Assembly (NCBI GenBank): GCA_027067385.1
Contig: JAMOVV010000108.1
Coordinates: 1-35,954, forward strand
Source: Desulfarculaceae bacterium
GTDB taxonomy: Bacteria; Desulfobacterota; Desulfarculia; Desulfarculales; Desulfarculaceae
Reading direction: 5' to 3'
DNA length: 35,954 nt
Made by a program: the position numbers and the translations under genes
The notes under the pieces: generated by a model
The model's input: only the letters and a program-made list of their open reading frames with translations
What the model was told of the DNA's origin: nothing
Database searches by the model: none
Shown here: positions 23,972 to 32,437 of the stretch, piece by piece
Numbering within the stretch: position 1 is the stretch's first letter
Layout: every line of letters begins with the position of its first letter

Positions 23972-24874
23972 GTGGCCGTGATCAAGCCCAGCCGCATGCC
24001 CGCCGCCGGCGAGGTGTTTTTAGACATGCCCGACCTGGGTGATCACCTGGGTTTGGCGGTGGCGGTGGACGAGGTGCTGGAGGCCCGGCGCACCGAGTAC
24101 CAAGACCTGGCGGTGGTGCGCGCCGGCCGGCTGGGCAAGGTGCTGATCTTAGACGGCTGCATCCAGGTGAGCGAGTTTGACCAGGCGGGCTATCACGAGA
24201 TGCTGGTGCACGTGCCCTTGCTGAGCCACCCGGAGCCGCGGCGGGTGTTGGTCATCGGCGGCGGCGACGGGGCCACGGTGGGCCAGGTGCTGCGGCACGG
24301 CTCGGTACAGCGGGTGGACCTGTGCGAGATCGACGGCCAGGTGATCGAGGCGGCCCGGCGGCACCTGCCGGAGCTGGCCGCCGGGCTGGGCGATCCCCGG
24401 GTGCGCGTTCACCTGGCCGACGGCGCGGCCTTTGTGGGCTCGGTGGACCGGCCCTATGACGTCATCTTGGTGGACAGCTCGGACCCCGAGGGGCCGGCCG
24501 GGGTGCTCTACACGGCGGAGTTTTACGCTGGCATCAAAAAGGCCCTGGCCCCCGGCGGGCTGGTCTGCTCCCAGATGGAGTCTTTTTTCATCTACCCCGA
24601 GCTGATCGAGCGGGTCTTCGGATTCTTGCCCGGGCTTTTCGCCACGGCGTTGTACTACCTCACCGTGGTGCCCACCTACAACACCGGGGTTATCGGCTTT
24701 GCCATCTGCGGCGACGCGGCCGATCCCCTGGCCGCGCCCGACGCGGACCGGGTGGCCGCCCTGGGTCCCCTGGGCCACTACACCCCGGCCCTGCACCGGG
24801 CCGCCTTTGCCCTGCCGCGGCCGGCCCTGGAGTTGTTGCCGCCGGCGGTGGCCGCGGCCCAGGAGCGCGCCTGA
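23972..24874 (+). CDS. speE: Spermidine synthase
   Basis: The 300-residue aminopropyltransferase has YQDLAVVRAGRLGKVLILDG, GYHEMLVHVPLLSHPEPRRV, the nucleotide-binding VIGGGDGATVGQV, and VDSSDPEGPAGVLY, where the first Asp is the catalytic base. It transfers the aminopropyl group from decarboxylated SAM, made by the adjacent SpeH, to putrescine. GTG at 23972 follows AAGGAG, which overlaps the speH stop, so the two genes form an operon. The N-terminus starts with ~20 residues before the fold. Related aminopropyltransferases (agmatine, thermospermine) cannot be fully excluded. Confidence 0.93.
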   Translation: MAVIKPSRMPAAGEVFLDMPDLGDHLGLAVAVDEVLEARRTEYQDLAVVRAGRLGKVLILDGCIQVSEFDQAGYHEMLVHVPLLSHPEPRRVLVIGGGDGATVGQVLRHGSVQRVDLCEIDGQVIEAARRHLPELAAGLGDPRVRVHLADGAAFVGSVDRPYDVILVDSSDPEGPAGVLYTAEFYAGIKKALAPGGLVCSQMESFFIYPELIERVFGFLPGLFATALYYLTVVPTYNTGVIGFAICGDAADPLAAPDADRVAALGPLGHYTPALHRAAFALPRPALELLPPAVAAAQERA

Positions 24875-24972
24875 GGCGGCAGGCCCCGCCGATTCCCATT
24901 GACCCTACGACACAGAGACGATTTGTAGTATGGTGGCCCGGTGGGTCAACCCGGCGCAAAGGAGGACAGGCA

Positions 24973-25749
24973 GTGGGTCGGTTTTGGGGAAGGCTGGTCG
25001 GTTATTTTTTCTTGGGCACGGCCCTGGCCCTGGCCGTCGGTCCGTTTAACGACTACCGGCCGGCCCCGCTGGAGGCGCGTATGGCCGGGGCCGGTCCTGT
25101 ACTGATCGAGGGGCTGGCCTTGGGGCGCATGGTAGCGGCCGGGGTGCTTTTGCTGGCCGGGGTGTGGGTGATGGCCGGGCAGTACAAGAAGCGGCCGGGT
25201 TTCAACGTCAGCCCCACCTGGAGCGCCATTCTGGTTGACCTGATCATCGTGGCCTTTACGGGCATGGGGTCGTTCATCTTGCTGGATTGGCTGGCGGTCC
25301 AGTGGTTCGGGGTGGGCTCGTTTTTAAACGACGAGGCGGTGGTCGCGGTTACGGGCCTGATGTACCTGCCGGCCCTGGCCATCTTGGCCGGGTTTGCCTG
25401 CAACTCGGCCACCCAGAGCCTGGAGGTCACCGCCGAGGGGCTCACCCGTCACGGCCCGGGCCGGTCGCGGTTCATTCCCTGGGAGGAGATCGAGGGCATT
25501 GGGCTGACCGACACCCACCTGGTGAAGGTGCACGGCGACACGGCATTGCCGCGCAAGCTGCAGACCAAGCTGGTGATCAAGACCGCCGGGGGTGAGGTGA
25601 CCCTGTTTGAGCCGGCGCTGAAGGATATCAAGCGGGAGATGCTGGCGGCCATGCGCCAGGTGGCACCCGAGCGTCTGGCGCCCGACCTGGACCGCGCGGC
25701 CGAAGGTTGGCGCACAGGGCCTGTGCTCCCCCATGGGTCCAAGTCCTAA
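24973..25749 (+). CDS. Predicted membrane protein with C-terminal PH-like domain
   Basis: The 258-residue protein has four hydrophobic segments (~7-23, 47-68, 83-106, 123-143), then a soluble beta-rich region (LEVTAEGLTRHGPGRSRFIP, WEEIEGI, LVIKTAGGEVTLFE) resembling bacterial PH domains. The family is not recognised by name. GTG 24973 follows GGAGG. Its last ~12 codons (TGPVLPHGSKS) and TAA stop lie within the interspersed repeat: a 15-nt hairpin at 25712-25726 and the ATGGGTCCAAGTCC core overlap the gene, so the native C-terminus has probably been replaced. Confidence 0.7.
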   Translation: MGRFWGRLVGYFFLGTALALAVGPFNDYRPAPLEARMAGAGPVLIEGLALGRMVAAGVLLLAGVWVMAGQYKKRPGFNVSPTWSAILVDLIIVAFTGMGSFILLDWLAVQWFGVGSFLNDEAVVAVTGLMYLPALAILAGFACNSATQSLEVTAEGLTRHGPGRSRFIPWEEIEGIGLTDTHLVKVHGDTALPRKLQTKLVIKTAGGEVTLFEPALKDIKREMLAAMRQVAPERLAPDLDRAAEGWRTGPVLPHGSKS

Positions 25750-26391
25750 GGCTGGTAGGCCCGTCCCCCCACCTGCTCCGCTATTAAATTAAAGTCTCAA
25801 TCCCAAACGAACCATTTTCAACTGAATGATAAGGGAACACTTGCGAGGACGACGGTTGGTACATACGGCAGCCGCAGCCTGCGGCCCAGTGCCTGGGTTC
25901 CCGTATAGGTCCAAGTCCGGTACGCTCCAGGCCCGTCCCCCCACCTGCTGCGCTCCTGCGTTCTTTTAAGGTCGGGTCGGTTTTGCTTTATAAAATAGAC
26001 GTCATTGCGAGGAGCCGGCAGGCGACGAAGCAAACTTCCCTTTCCCCCTCTTGGCTCGCCTGAAACAACAACCTGGAATTACCAGCCATCTCTATACCGC
26101 TGGCAATTGAATGATGACGCCGGCCCGCAGAAGATGGCCCCGGCCCATACGGGCCCAGTGCCTGGGCTCCCGTATAGGTCCAAGTCCGGTGCACTCCAGG
26201 CTCGTCCCCCCACCTGCTGCGCTCGTGACCGACTTTAGGTCGGGTCGGTTTTGTTTTGCCTCTGGCAATTGAATGATGACGCCGGCCCGCAGAAGATGGC
26301 CCCGGCCCATATGGCTGTGGCGGCACGCCACATGATAAGGGAACACTTGCGAGGACGACGGCTGGTACATACGGCAGCCGCAGCCTGCGGC
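25712..26391. repeat. Mosaic hairpin-repeat block I
   Basis: This block fills the gap between two converging genes. It holds three copies of a GGTCCAAGTCC core (near 25736, 25908, 26178), one ATTGCGAGGAGCCGGCAGG module (26004-26033), one full and one partial copy of a module running from CTCTTGGCTCGCCTGAAAC to CCCCGGCCCATA (~26048-26150 and ~26263-26310), and six 15-nt hairpins: 25712-25726, 25871-25885, 25884-25898, 26153-26167, 26317-26331 and 26377-26391. No gene is supportable inside it. Confidence 0.9.
25826..25886 (+). repeat. 61-bp direct repeat, copy 1
   Basis: The stretch starting ATGATAAGGGAACACTTGCG and ending in the hairpin GCCGCAGCCTGCGGC recurs at 26332-26392 with one T/C difference. 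The copies are 506 bp apart. Confidence 0.95.
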
Positions 26392-26392
26392 C
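26332..26392 (+). repeat. 61-bp direct repeat, copy 2
   Basis: Second copy of the repeat at 25826-25886. It starts directly after hairpin GTGGCG-GCA-CGCCAC (26317-26331) and ends at the stop codon of the acyl-CoA synthetase gene. Confidence 0.95.
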
Positions 26393-28239
26393 TAAACGGG
26401 GTTGCCGCCGCCCTTGTACATGGAGTCGATGAGCTCGGCGTAGGTGTCGTTGATGTACTTGCGTTTGAGCTTCATGGTGGGGGTGACCTCGCCGTCTTCT
26501 TCCAGGAGCTTCTTGGGCAGGATGATAAAGCGCTTGATCTGCTCCACCCGGGCCAGGGACTTGTTCACCTCGGCGATTTCGGAGGCCACCAGTTGGATGA
26601 CTTCCTTGGCCTGGGTAAGCGAGGCGTAGGTGGTGAAGGGTATCTTGTTGTCTTGGGCGAACTTCACCACGTTGTCTTCGTCGATGAAGATGAGCGCGCT
26701 GGGGAACTTGCGGTTGTCGCCGATCATCACGGCGTCGTTGATATAGGGGCTGAACTTGAGCTGGTTCTCGATGTTCTGGGGGGCGATGTTCTTACCGCCG
26801 GAGGTGATGATCAGGTCTTTCTTGCGGTCGGTGATGGTGAGGTAGCCGCGCTGGTCGAGCTCGCCCACGTCGCCGGAGTAGAGCCAACCGTCCACGATGG
26901 TTTCGGCGGTGGCCTCGGGGCTCTTGTAGTAGCCCAGGAAGACGTGGCCGCCCTTGGTGAGTATTTCGCCGTCGTCGGCGATTTTGAGCTCGCTGCCGGG
27001 AATCTTGGGGCCCACGTTGCCGGCCTCGATGAGGTCGCCGGTGTGGATGGCGGTGGGGCCGGTGCCCTCGGTTTGGCCGTAGACCTGGCGCAGGGGGATG
27101 CCCAGGGAGTGGTAGAAGCGCAGTACGTCCGGGCTGATGGGGGCCGCGCCGCTCACGGCCAGGCGCAGGCGTTCGAAGCCCAGGCGTTCCTTTAGCTTGC
27201 GGAAGACCGCCAGGTGGGCCAGGGAAAACAGCAGCTTGGTGAGCGCGCCGGCGCCTTGGGGGCTCAGGCGTTCGGCAGCATACTTGCGGCCGATCTTGAG
27301 GGCCAGGCCGAAGACCGTGCGTTTGAACCAGGTGGCGTCCTTCATCTTGATGAAGATAGCGCTGTAGTATTTTTCCCAGATACGCGGCACCGCGAACATC
27401 AAGGTGGGCGAGACCTCGATGATGTTGTCCATCACGGTGTCGACGTTTTCGATGAAGTTGATGGTGTAGTGGAACTGTAGCGGCATGTACACGCTGAACA
27501 TTCGTTCGGCGATGTGGCTAAGCGGCAGGAAGGACAGGGTTTCGTCTTCGGGGTAGACCGGGATGGCCTCGGAGAGCGACCAAGTGGTCCAGATGACGTT
27601 GGCGTGGCTGAGCATGGCCCCCTTGGGCGGTCCGGTGGTGCCGCTGGTGTAGATGAGCAGGGCCAGGTCCTGGGGCCCGCGCAGGTTCAAGCGTTGTTCG
27701 AATAGCTCTGGTTGTTCTTTGTCGGTGCGGCGACCCAGCTCCAGCAGTTCCTCGAAGTCCATGACCATGGGGTCGGAGAAGTGGCGCAGGCCCTCGGTGT
27801 CGATGACCACGATCTTACTGAGCTTGGGGCACTGGTCGCGCACCTCCAGGGCCTTGTCCAGTTGTTCTTCGTTTTCCACCACGTAGATTTTGGCTTCGGA
27901 GTGCTGCAGGATGTAGGCGCATTCTGCGGCCGAGTTGGTGGCGTAGATACCGGTGGTGACCCCGCCGGCGGACATGGCCCCCATGTCGGTGAAGAGCCAT
28001 TGGGGGCAGTTGTCGCCGATGATGGCCACGTTTTCGCCGGGCTTAAGCCCCAGGGCACAGAGGCCCAGGCAGGTGTGGCGGACCTTTTCGGCGTACTGGC
28101 GCCAGGAGATATCGTGCCACAGGCCGAACTTTTTGTAGCGCATGGCGGTGCGATCGCCCAGCTCGGCGGTCACCTTCATCAGCTGCTGGGGGATATTCTG
28201 CGGCTGGTTGGGGTCGTTGAAATCAGGTGGTTGGGCCAT
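26392..28239 (-). CDS. Long-chain acyl-CoA synthetase (AMP-binding)
   Basis: The 615-residue adenylating enzyme has the P-loop YTSGTTGPPKGAMLSH near residue 197, PLSHIAERM, the adenine motif YGQTEGTG near 395, and GWLYSGDVGELDQRGYLTIT then DRKKDLIITSGGKNIAP with the hinge, and a C-terminal KLKRK segment. Length and motifs fit the FadD15/FAA-type long-chain branch, which activates fatty acids to acyl-CoA. It starts 28 bp after the poly(A) polymerase gene with GGAG upstream. Its TAG stop is followed at once by a 15-nt repeat hairpin (26377-26391). Confidence 0.92.
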   Translation of the reverse strand: MAQPPDFNDPNQPQNIPQQLMKVTAELGDRTAMRYKKFGLWHDISWRQYAEKVRHTCLGLCALGLKPGENVAIIGDNCPQWLFTDMGAMSAGGVTTGIYATNSAAECAYILQHSEAKIYVVENEEQLDKALEVRDQCPKLSKIVVIDTEGLRHFSDPMVMDFEELLELGRRTDKEQPELFEQRLNLRGPQDLALLIYTSGTTGPPKGAMLSHANVIWTTWSLSEAIPVYPEDETLSFLPLSHIAERMFSVYMPLQFHYTINFIENVDTVMDNIIEVSPTLMFAVPRIWEKYYSAIFIKMKDATWFKRTVFGLALKIGRKYAAERLSPQGAGALTKLLFSLAHLAVFRKLKERLGFERLRLAVSGAAPISPDVLRFYHSLGIPLRQVYGQTEGTGPTAIHTGDLIEAGNVGPKIPGSELKIADDGEILTKGGHVFLGYYKSPEATAETIVDGWLYSGDVGELDQRGYLTITDRKKDLIITSGGKNIAPQNIENQLKFSPYINDAVMIGDNRKFPSALIFIDEDNVVKFAQDNKIPFTTYASLTQAKEVIQLVASEIAEVNKSLARVEQIKRFIILPKKLLEEDGEVTPTMKLKRKYINDTYAELIDSMYKGGGNPV

Positions 28240-28267
28240 GGATCATCTCCGCCGGTAGCTGATCGGT

Positions 28268-29575
28268 TCAAGAAGCCGTGGAGTTGGCCTGGTTGGATTT
28301 TGCCGGGGGACGCCTGCGGCGCCGCCGGTTGGGACGCCGCCGGCGCCGGCGGCGCTTGGCCCCGCCCGGCTTGGTCTTGGCCTGGCCGTGGCCGGCCATG
28401 GCCCGGAGGTTGAGACCCAGTAGGTCTCCGAGCAGGCAGGCGTCCGGGAAATAGCCCTTGTCGGTGATCTTCTTGGGCAGCCGGTCACCGGGGCTTTCTT
28501 GCAGCATAGGGGCCATCAGGGCGCTGGTCTGGCAGGCGCGTTCCATCACCCGCTTGGCAAAGGCCACGGGGCGGGCCAGGGCCGGCAGGTTTTCACGCAC
28601 GAACCCGCCCCAGGTCACCCGCCCGGCCCGGCCGGGGGGCAGCTCCAGGCCTTTGGCCTTGTGCACCAGGGCCGGCCAGAACAGGGCGGCCACCACCACC
28701 GCGTCGGGGTAGGGCTGTCCCTGGGCCACGGCCTGGTCCACCTTGGCCATCAGCTCGATGACCTGGCCGCGGCGCTTGGCCGCGCCGGGGCCCCGGCCGT
28801 AGTAGTCCTCCAGGGTGGGCAGGAGGCTGTAGAGCACCTTGGTGCGGTGGGCCAAATCCAGCCAACTGGCGGCCGAGCCGCCCTGCAGGTCGCGCATCAG
28901 CTCGTCGCGGATGCGGCTGGTGGGGCAGAGGGAAAACTCCCGGCGGTGCTCGTTCACCGCCGCCCGGGTGTCCCGGGTGAGGGTGAAGCCGATGCGGGCG
29001 GCGTGGCGCACCGCCCGCAGCACCCGCACCGGGTCGCGGTGGAAACGCACATCGGCGTCGCCCACCGCCCGCACCAGTTGGTTTTGCAGGTCTTCCATGC
29101 CGCCGACGTAGTCGACGATGGAGAAGTCGGCGATGTCGTAGAACAGGGCGTTGATGGTGAGGTCGCGGCGCATGGCGTCTTCGGCGGCGGTGCCAAAGGT
29201 GTTGTTGGAGCCGAGCACCTCGTCGCTGTCGGGGTCGGCGGCGCGGCGGAAGGTGCTCACCTCGATGATCTTGCCGCCGCGGAAAAATACCTGCACCAGG
29301 CGGAAGCGGCGTCCGATGATGCGGCTGTTGCGAAATAGCTTGTATACCTGGTTGGGCCGGGCGTCGGTGCCCACGTCGAAGTCCTTGGGCCGGCGGCCCA
29401 GCAGCAGGTCGCGCACGCTGCCGCCCACCAGGTAGGCCTTGAAGCCGTGCCGGTGCAGGCGATAGAGTACCTTCAGCGCGTCGGGGTCGATGTTCTTACG
29501 GCTGAGGTTGTGCTCGCGCCGAGGTATGATGCGCGGGACCGGTGGTTGTTGCTGGTGGCTTGTTTCTGGATGCAC
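28268..29575 (-). CDS. pcnB: Poly(A) polymerase I
   Basis: The class II nucleotidyltransferase core has LVGGSVRDLLLGRRPKDFDV, where the two Asp bind metal, then EVSTFRR, MRRDLTINALFYD and RDPVRVLRAVRHAARIGF. PRIIPRREHNLSRKNIDPDA before it and an Arg-rich tail (KRRRRRRRPN and on) are typical of PcnB rather than CCA-adding enzymes. It adds 3' poly(A) tails that promote RNA decay. The open frame reaches 29713, but that TTG lies in a perfect palindrome without a ribosome site. I chose GTG 29575 (435 residues), with GGAAG upstream. Start confidence is low. Confidence 0.88.
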   Translation of the reverse strand: MHPETSHQQQPPVPRIIPRREHNLSRKNIDPDALKVLYRLHRHGFKAYLVGGSVRDLLLGRRPKDFDVGTDARPNQVYKLFRNSRIIGRRFRLVQVFFRGGKIIEVSTFRRAADPDSDEVLGSNNTFGTAAEDAMRRDLTINALFYDIADFSIVDYVGGMEDLQNQLVRAVGDADVRFHRDPVRVLRAVRHAARIGFTLTRDTRAAVNEHRREFSLCPTSRIRDELMRDLQGGSAASWLDLAHRTKVLYSLLPTLEDYYGRGPGAAKRRGQVIELMAKVDQAVAQGQPYPDAVVVAALFWPALVHKAKGLELPPGRAGRVTWGGFVRENLPALARPVAFAKRVMERACQTSALMAPMLQESPGDRLPKKITDKGYFPDACLLGDLLGLNLRAMAGHGQAKTKPGGAKRRRRRRRPNRRRRRRPPAKSNQANSTAS

Positions 29576-29686
29576 GGTCGCTTCCGCGTGAGTTACTGTA
29601 CGCCGGCGATCGGTTCTGTCTTGCCTGCTCCAGTCGCCGGTTACCGGTCTGCGTGATTTGCTGCGGGCCGGCGGCCATCTCCGGTT

Positions 29687-29716
29687 CGCTTGGCCGCGGG
29701 CGCCCGCGGCCAAGCG
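29687..29716. repeat. Perfect 30-bp palindrome
   Basis: CGCTTGGCCGCGGGC (29687-29701) is followed with no spacer by its exact complement GCCCGCGGCCAAGCG (29702-29716). It sits between the divergent pcnB and suhB genes. It could be a dimeric-protein operator or cruciform; it is not followed by a T tract. Confidence 0.85.
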
Positions 29717-29756
29717 GCGCGCCGGGGCTAAACCGAGTTCCCGATACCTTATAGCA

Positions 29757-29765
29757 TGTTATGAT
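29757..29765 (+). promoter_or_regulatory. Candidate extended -10 promoter of suhB
   Basis: TGT-TATGAT forms an extended -10, about 50 bp before the inositol monophosphatase start. I see no good -35, as is common for extended -10 promoters. Confidence 0.4.
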
Positions 29766-29818
29766 CTGCTTTGCGAAGCCCTTAGCCGGAGCAAGTCCTC
29801 GGGAGGGAGAAAAAATCC

Positions 29819-30619
29819 ATGGAGACCCAACTGCTGGCCACCGCCCGCCGGGCCGCCGCCGCCGGGGCGGAGGTGATCCTGGAGCGCTGGGGCCGGGCGG
29901 AGACGGTGCGAAACAAGGCGGCCTTTGACTTTGCCACCGAGGTGGACCTGGCGGCCCAGGAGGCGGTGCTGGCGGTTATCACCGAGCGCCACCCGGGCCA
30001 CGCCGTTTTGGCCGAGGAGGGCGCCGGCGACTACCAGGCGGCCGGCGGCGCGGCGGGGGTGCTGTGGGTGGTAGACCCCTTGGATGGCACCACCAACTTC
30101 ATACACGGCTTTCCGCAGGTGGCCGTGAGCGTGGCCGCGCTGGTGGACGGCCAGCCGGCGGCGGGGGTGGTGCGCGACGTGACCCGGGGCGAGGAGTTCG
30201 CCGCCGCCCGGGGCCAGGGGACCACCCTAAACGGCCGGGCGGTGGGGGTAAGCCGCCAGGATGAACTGGGCCGCAGCCTGCTGCTCACCGGGTTTCCCTT
30301 TCGCGACAAGGAACGGCTGGGCCGCTACCTGGAGCTATTTGCCGAGCTTTTCGGCCAGGTGGCCGGGGTGCGGCGGGCCGGGGCGGCGGCCCTGGACTTG
30401 GCCTACGTGGCCGCCGGCCGGGCCGAGGGCTTTTGGGAGTTGGGGCTAAAACCGTGGGACATGGCCGCCGGCATTTTGTTGGTCCAGGAGGCCGGCGGCA
30501 AGGTGAGTGATTTTGACGGCGGCCACCGGGCCCTGTGGCGCGGTGATATCGTGGCCGGCTCCCAGGAGGTGCACCCCTGGTTGCAGGAGGCCTGCGGCCG
30601 CTGGTTCCCCGGCGGGTAG
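29819..30619 (+). CDS. suhB: Inositol monophosphatase family protein
   Basis: The 266-residue Mg2+-dependent phosphatase has the metal Glu in LAEEGAG near residue 65, WVVDPLDGTTNFIHGFP near 84-100 and the late Asp motif WELGLKPWDMAAGILLVQEAGG near 205. It hydrolyses inositol 1-phosphate or related sugar phosphates; SuhB members also act in rRNA antitermination. FBPase- or NADP-phosphatase-like activity in the same family cannot be excluded. GGGAGGGAG lies about 10 bases before the ATG. Confidence 0.9.
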   Translation: METQLLATARRAAAAGAEVILERWGRAETVRNKAAFDFATEVDLAAQEAVLAVITERHPGHAVLAEEGAGDYQAAGGAAGVLWVVDPLDGTTNFIHGFPQVAVSVAALVDGQPAAGVVRDVTRGEEFAAARGQGTTLNGRAVGVSRQDELGRSLLLTGFPFRDKERLGRYLELFAELFGQVAGVRRAGAAALDLAYVAAGRAEGFWELGLKPWDMAAGILLVQEAGGKVSDFDGGHRALWRGDIVAGSQEVHPWLQEACGRWFPGG

Positions 30620-30632
30620 GGGCCGCCCGACC

Positions 30633-30854
30633 CTAGCCGGAGCCGCCCCAGATGTCCTCCCAGCCGGGCGCGCACAGGTCCAGTTCTTCTATGCGGGTGT
30701 CTTCTTTGATCTTGCGGTAGAAACAGTAGTCACAGGTGAAATCCGGCCACATGTTGGCCGCCGCGATGTCCAGGCAGAAGATATAGTATGGGCATTGGAG
30801 GTTCCGCGCGCCCGGCCGACTGCTCGGGTTGGAATCCTCGGGGAGATCGATCAT
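30633..30854 (-). CDS. Small conserved protein with four-cysteine motif
   Basis: This 73-residue protein has CPYYIFCLDIAAANMWPDFT followed by CDYCFYRKIKEDTRIEE, that is C-x5-C-x13-C-x2-C. The pattern resembles small proteins common in Desulfobacterota (C-x5-CLD-A...W..F.C..C), which probably bind zinc or iron; no function is known to me. A longer frame reaches 30971, but ATG 30854 has GAGG 7 bases upstream and begins just before the conserved part. It converges with suhB and diverges from dinB. Confidence 0.72.
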   Translation of the reverse strand: MIDLPEDSNPSSRPGARNLQCPYYIFCLDIAAANMWPDFTCDYCFYRKIKEDTRIEELDLCAPGWEDIWGGSG

Positions 30855-30912
30855 CGATGCCTCGCTGCGTGTTTTTTTTCCGCCTATAAAAAACATGCGC
30901 AAGCTAGCATGA

Positions 30913-30949
30913 TTGACGTAGCTATGCAAGTCTTTAACATCGTTCGAAC
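30913..30949 (+). promoter_or_regulatory. Candidate dinB promoter with GTTCGAAC palindrome
   Basis: TTGACG (30913-30918) and TAACAT (30935-30940) are 16 bases apart, and GTTCGAAC (30942-30949) overlaps the expected start of transcription. An SOS-repressor site is plausible for dinB, but LexA boxes in this phylum vary, so this is only suggestive. Confidence 0.35.
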
Positions 30950-30991
30950 ACTTGGCCTTCAAATTGAACAACCGCGCCGGTCGGCCCGCCG

Positions 30992-32221
30992 GTGGCGCCC
31001 GGGTGCGCCGGCGTGATCGCCCACGTGGACATGGACGCCTTTTACGCCTCGGTGGAGGCGGCTGACCATCCCGAGTGGGCCGGCCGTCCCCTGGTGGTGG
31101 GCGGGGGCAAGCGGGGGGTGGTCTCGGCGGCCTCTTACGAGGCCCGGGCCCACGGGGTGCGCTCGGCCATGCCCATGTTCCAGGCCAGGCGGCTCTGCCC
31201 CCGGGCGGTCTTCGTGCCGGTGCGCATGGAGCGTTACCGCCAGGTGAGCCGGGTGGTGATGGATACCCTGCGGCGCTTCAGCCCCCTGGTGGAGCCCATA
31301 TCGGTGGACGAGGCCTTCGTGGACCTGGCCGGCACCGAGCGGCTGTGGGGCCCGGCTCCCCAGGCCGGCCGGGCCATCAAGGCGGCCATGGCCGAGAGTA
31401 CCGGGTTGACCTGCTCGGTGGGCATTGCGCCGCTGAGGTTTTTGGCCAAGATCGCCTCGGAGCGCGACAAGCCCGACGGGCTCACGGTGGTTGAGGAGCT
31501 GGAGGCTTTTTTGCAGACGGTACTGCTAAAGGAGATATCCGGGGTGGGGCCGCGGGCCCAGGGGCGCCTGGCCGAGCTGGGGTTGCGCAGGCTGGTGGAC
31601 GTGCGCGCCCTGGGGGCCGAGCGGCTGGAGCGCGTCCTGGGTTCCCTGGGCCGGCGGTTGTGGGAGTTGGCCCACGGCATAGACCCGGTGGGGGTGGGTA
31701 CCGGCCGCGAGGTGAAGAGCCTGAGCCACGAGCTGACCTTTAGCCAGGACCTGCATAAGGGCCGGGAGCTTGCGGCCCACTTATTGGCCCTGTGCCAAAA
31801 GGTGGCCCGCCGCCTGCGGGCGGCCGGGCTGGCCGGTCACACGGTCACCCTGAAGCTCAAGCACGCCGACCACCGCACAGTCACCCGCCGCCGCCGCCTG
31901 AAGGGGCCCACCGACCGCACCGAGACGATCCACGCGGCGGCCCGCGAGCTGCTGGCGGCCTACGGGTCGGTCGGGCCGTTTCGGCTCATCGGGGTGGGGG
32001 TGAGCGGGCTGAACTCCACCAACCGGGGCCCCGGCGAGCTGTTTGCGCCGGCCGGTGGTTTCCGGGCCGGGGCATTAGAAACGGCTGAGGATGAACTTAC
32101 CCGCCGGTTTGGTAGCCAGGCGATAACCCGTGCCGGTACCCTGGAGGCGAGTAGGCCCGGCGGGGCTCAAAAGCGGGTCACGGGGGCCAGGGACGGCCCG
32201 CCGCGAGGCGAGGGTCGCTGA
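30992..32221 (+). CDS. dinB: DNA polymerase IV (Y-family)
   Basis: The 409-residue translesion polymerase has the palm motifs HVDMDAFYASVE (first catalytic Asp) and SVDEAFVDLAG (Asp-Glu pair), the YEARAHGVRSAMP fingers, SVGIAPLRFLAKIASERDKP, a helix-hairpin-helix (ISGVGPRAQGRLAELG) and a C-terminal little-finger domain. It copies damaged DNA with low fidelity. The start is GTG 30992 or GTG 31013; neither has a clear ribosome site. The last ~40 residues are disordered, and the usual C-terminal clamp-binding peptide is not obvious. Confidence 0.93.
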   Translation: MAPGCAGVIAHVDMDAFYASVEAADHPEWAGRPLVVGGGKRGVVSAASYEARAHGVRSAMPMFQARRLCPRAVFVPVRMERYRQVSRVVMDTLRRFSPLVEPISVDEAFVDLAGTERLWGPAPQAGRAIKAAMAESTGLTCSVGIAPLRFLAKIASERDKPDGLTVVEELEAFLQTVLLKEISGVGPRAQGRLAELGLRRLVDVRALGAERLERVLGSLGRRLWELAHGIDPVGVGTGREVKSLSHELTFSQDLHKGRELAAHLLALCQKVARRLRAAGLAGHTVTLKLKHADHRTVTRRRRLKGPTDRTETIHAAARELLAAYGSVGPFRLIGVGVSGLNSTNRGPGELFAPAGGFRAGALETAEDELTRRFGSQAITRAGTLEASRPGGAQKRVTGARDGPPRGEGR

Positions 32222-32341
32222 CCCCGAGCCTCGCGCGCTGCCGGCTGAGGCGTGGCCCTGCCCCGCCGCGTATCACCGATATGCCTAAAAATCGTGATTG
32301 CCCGGGCGCGACGTGATGGTGGGAAACCTGGCGGTGCGGCC

Positions 32342-32370
32342 TGGACCCAGGAGCGCTCGGCGGGCATAAT
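32342..32370 (+). promoter_or_regulatory. Candidate promoter of the GT81-like gene
   Basis: TGGACC (32342-32347) and CATAAT (32365-32370) are separated by 17 bases. The ~60-nt leader starts with a small GGGG-AAA-GCCCC-type hairpin. Confidence 0.4.
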
Positions 32371-32437
32371 AAAACCGGGGAAAGCCCCTGTCGGCCCAGC
32401 TACCAAGACCCACCGAGGCAACCGCAAGGAGACCCGC

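Noticed and set aside
26251-27195. 314-codon plus-strand frame over the acyl-CoA synthetase
   Set aside because: Antisense shadow; the minus-strand gene has all AMP-binding motifs.
29576-29713. N-terminal extension of PcnB to TTG 29713
   Set aside because: The extension begins in a perfect palindrome, lacks a ribosome site and does not resemble PcnB.
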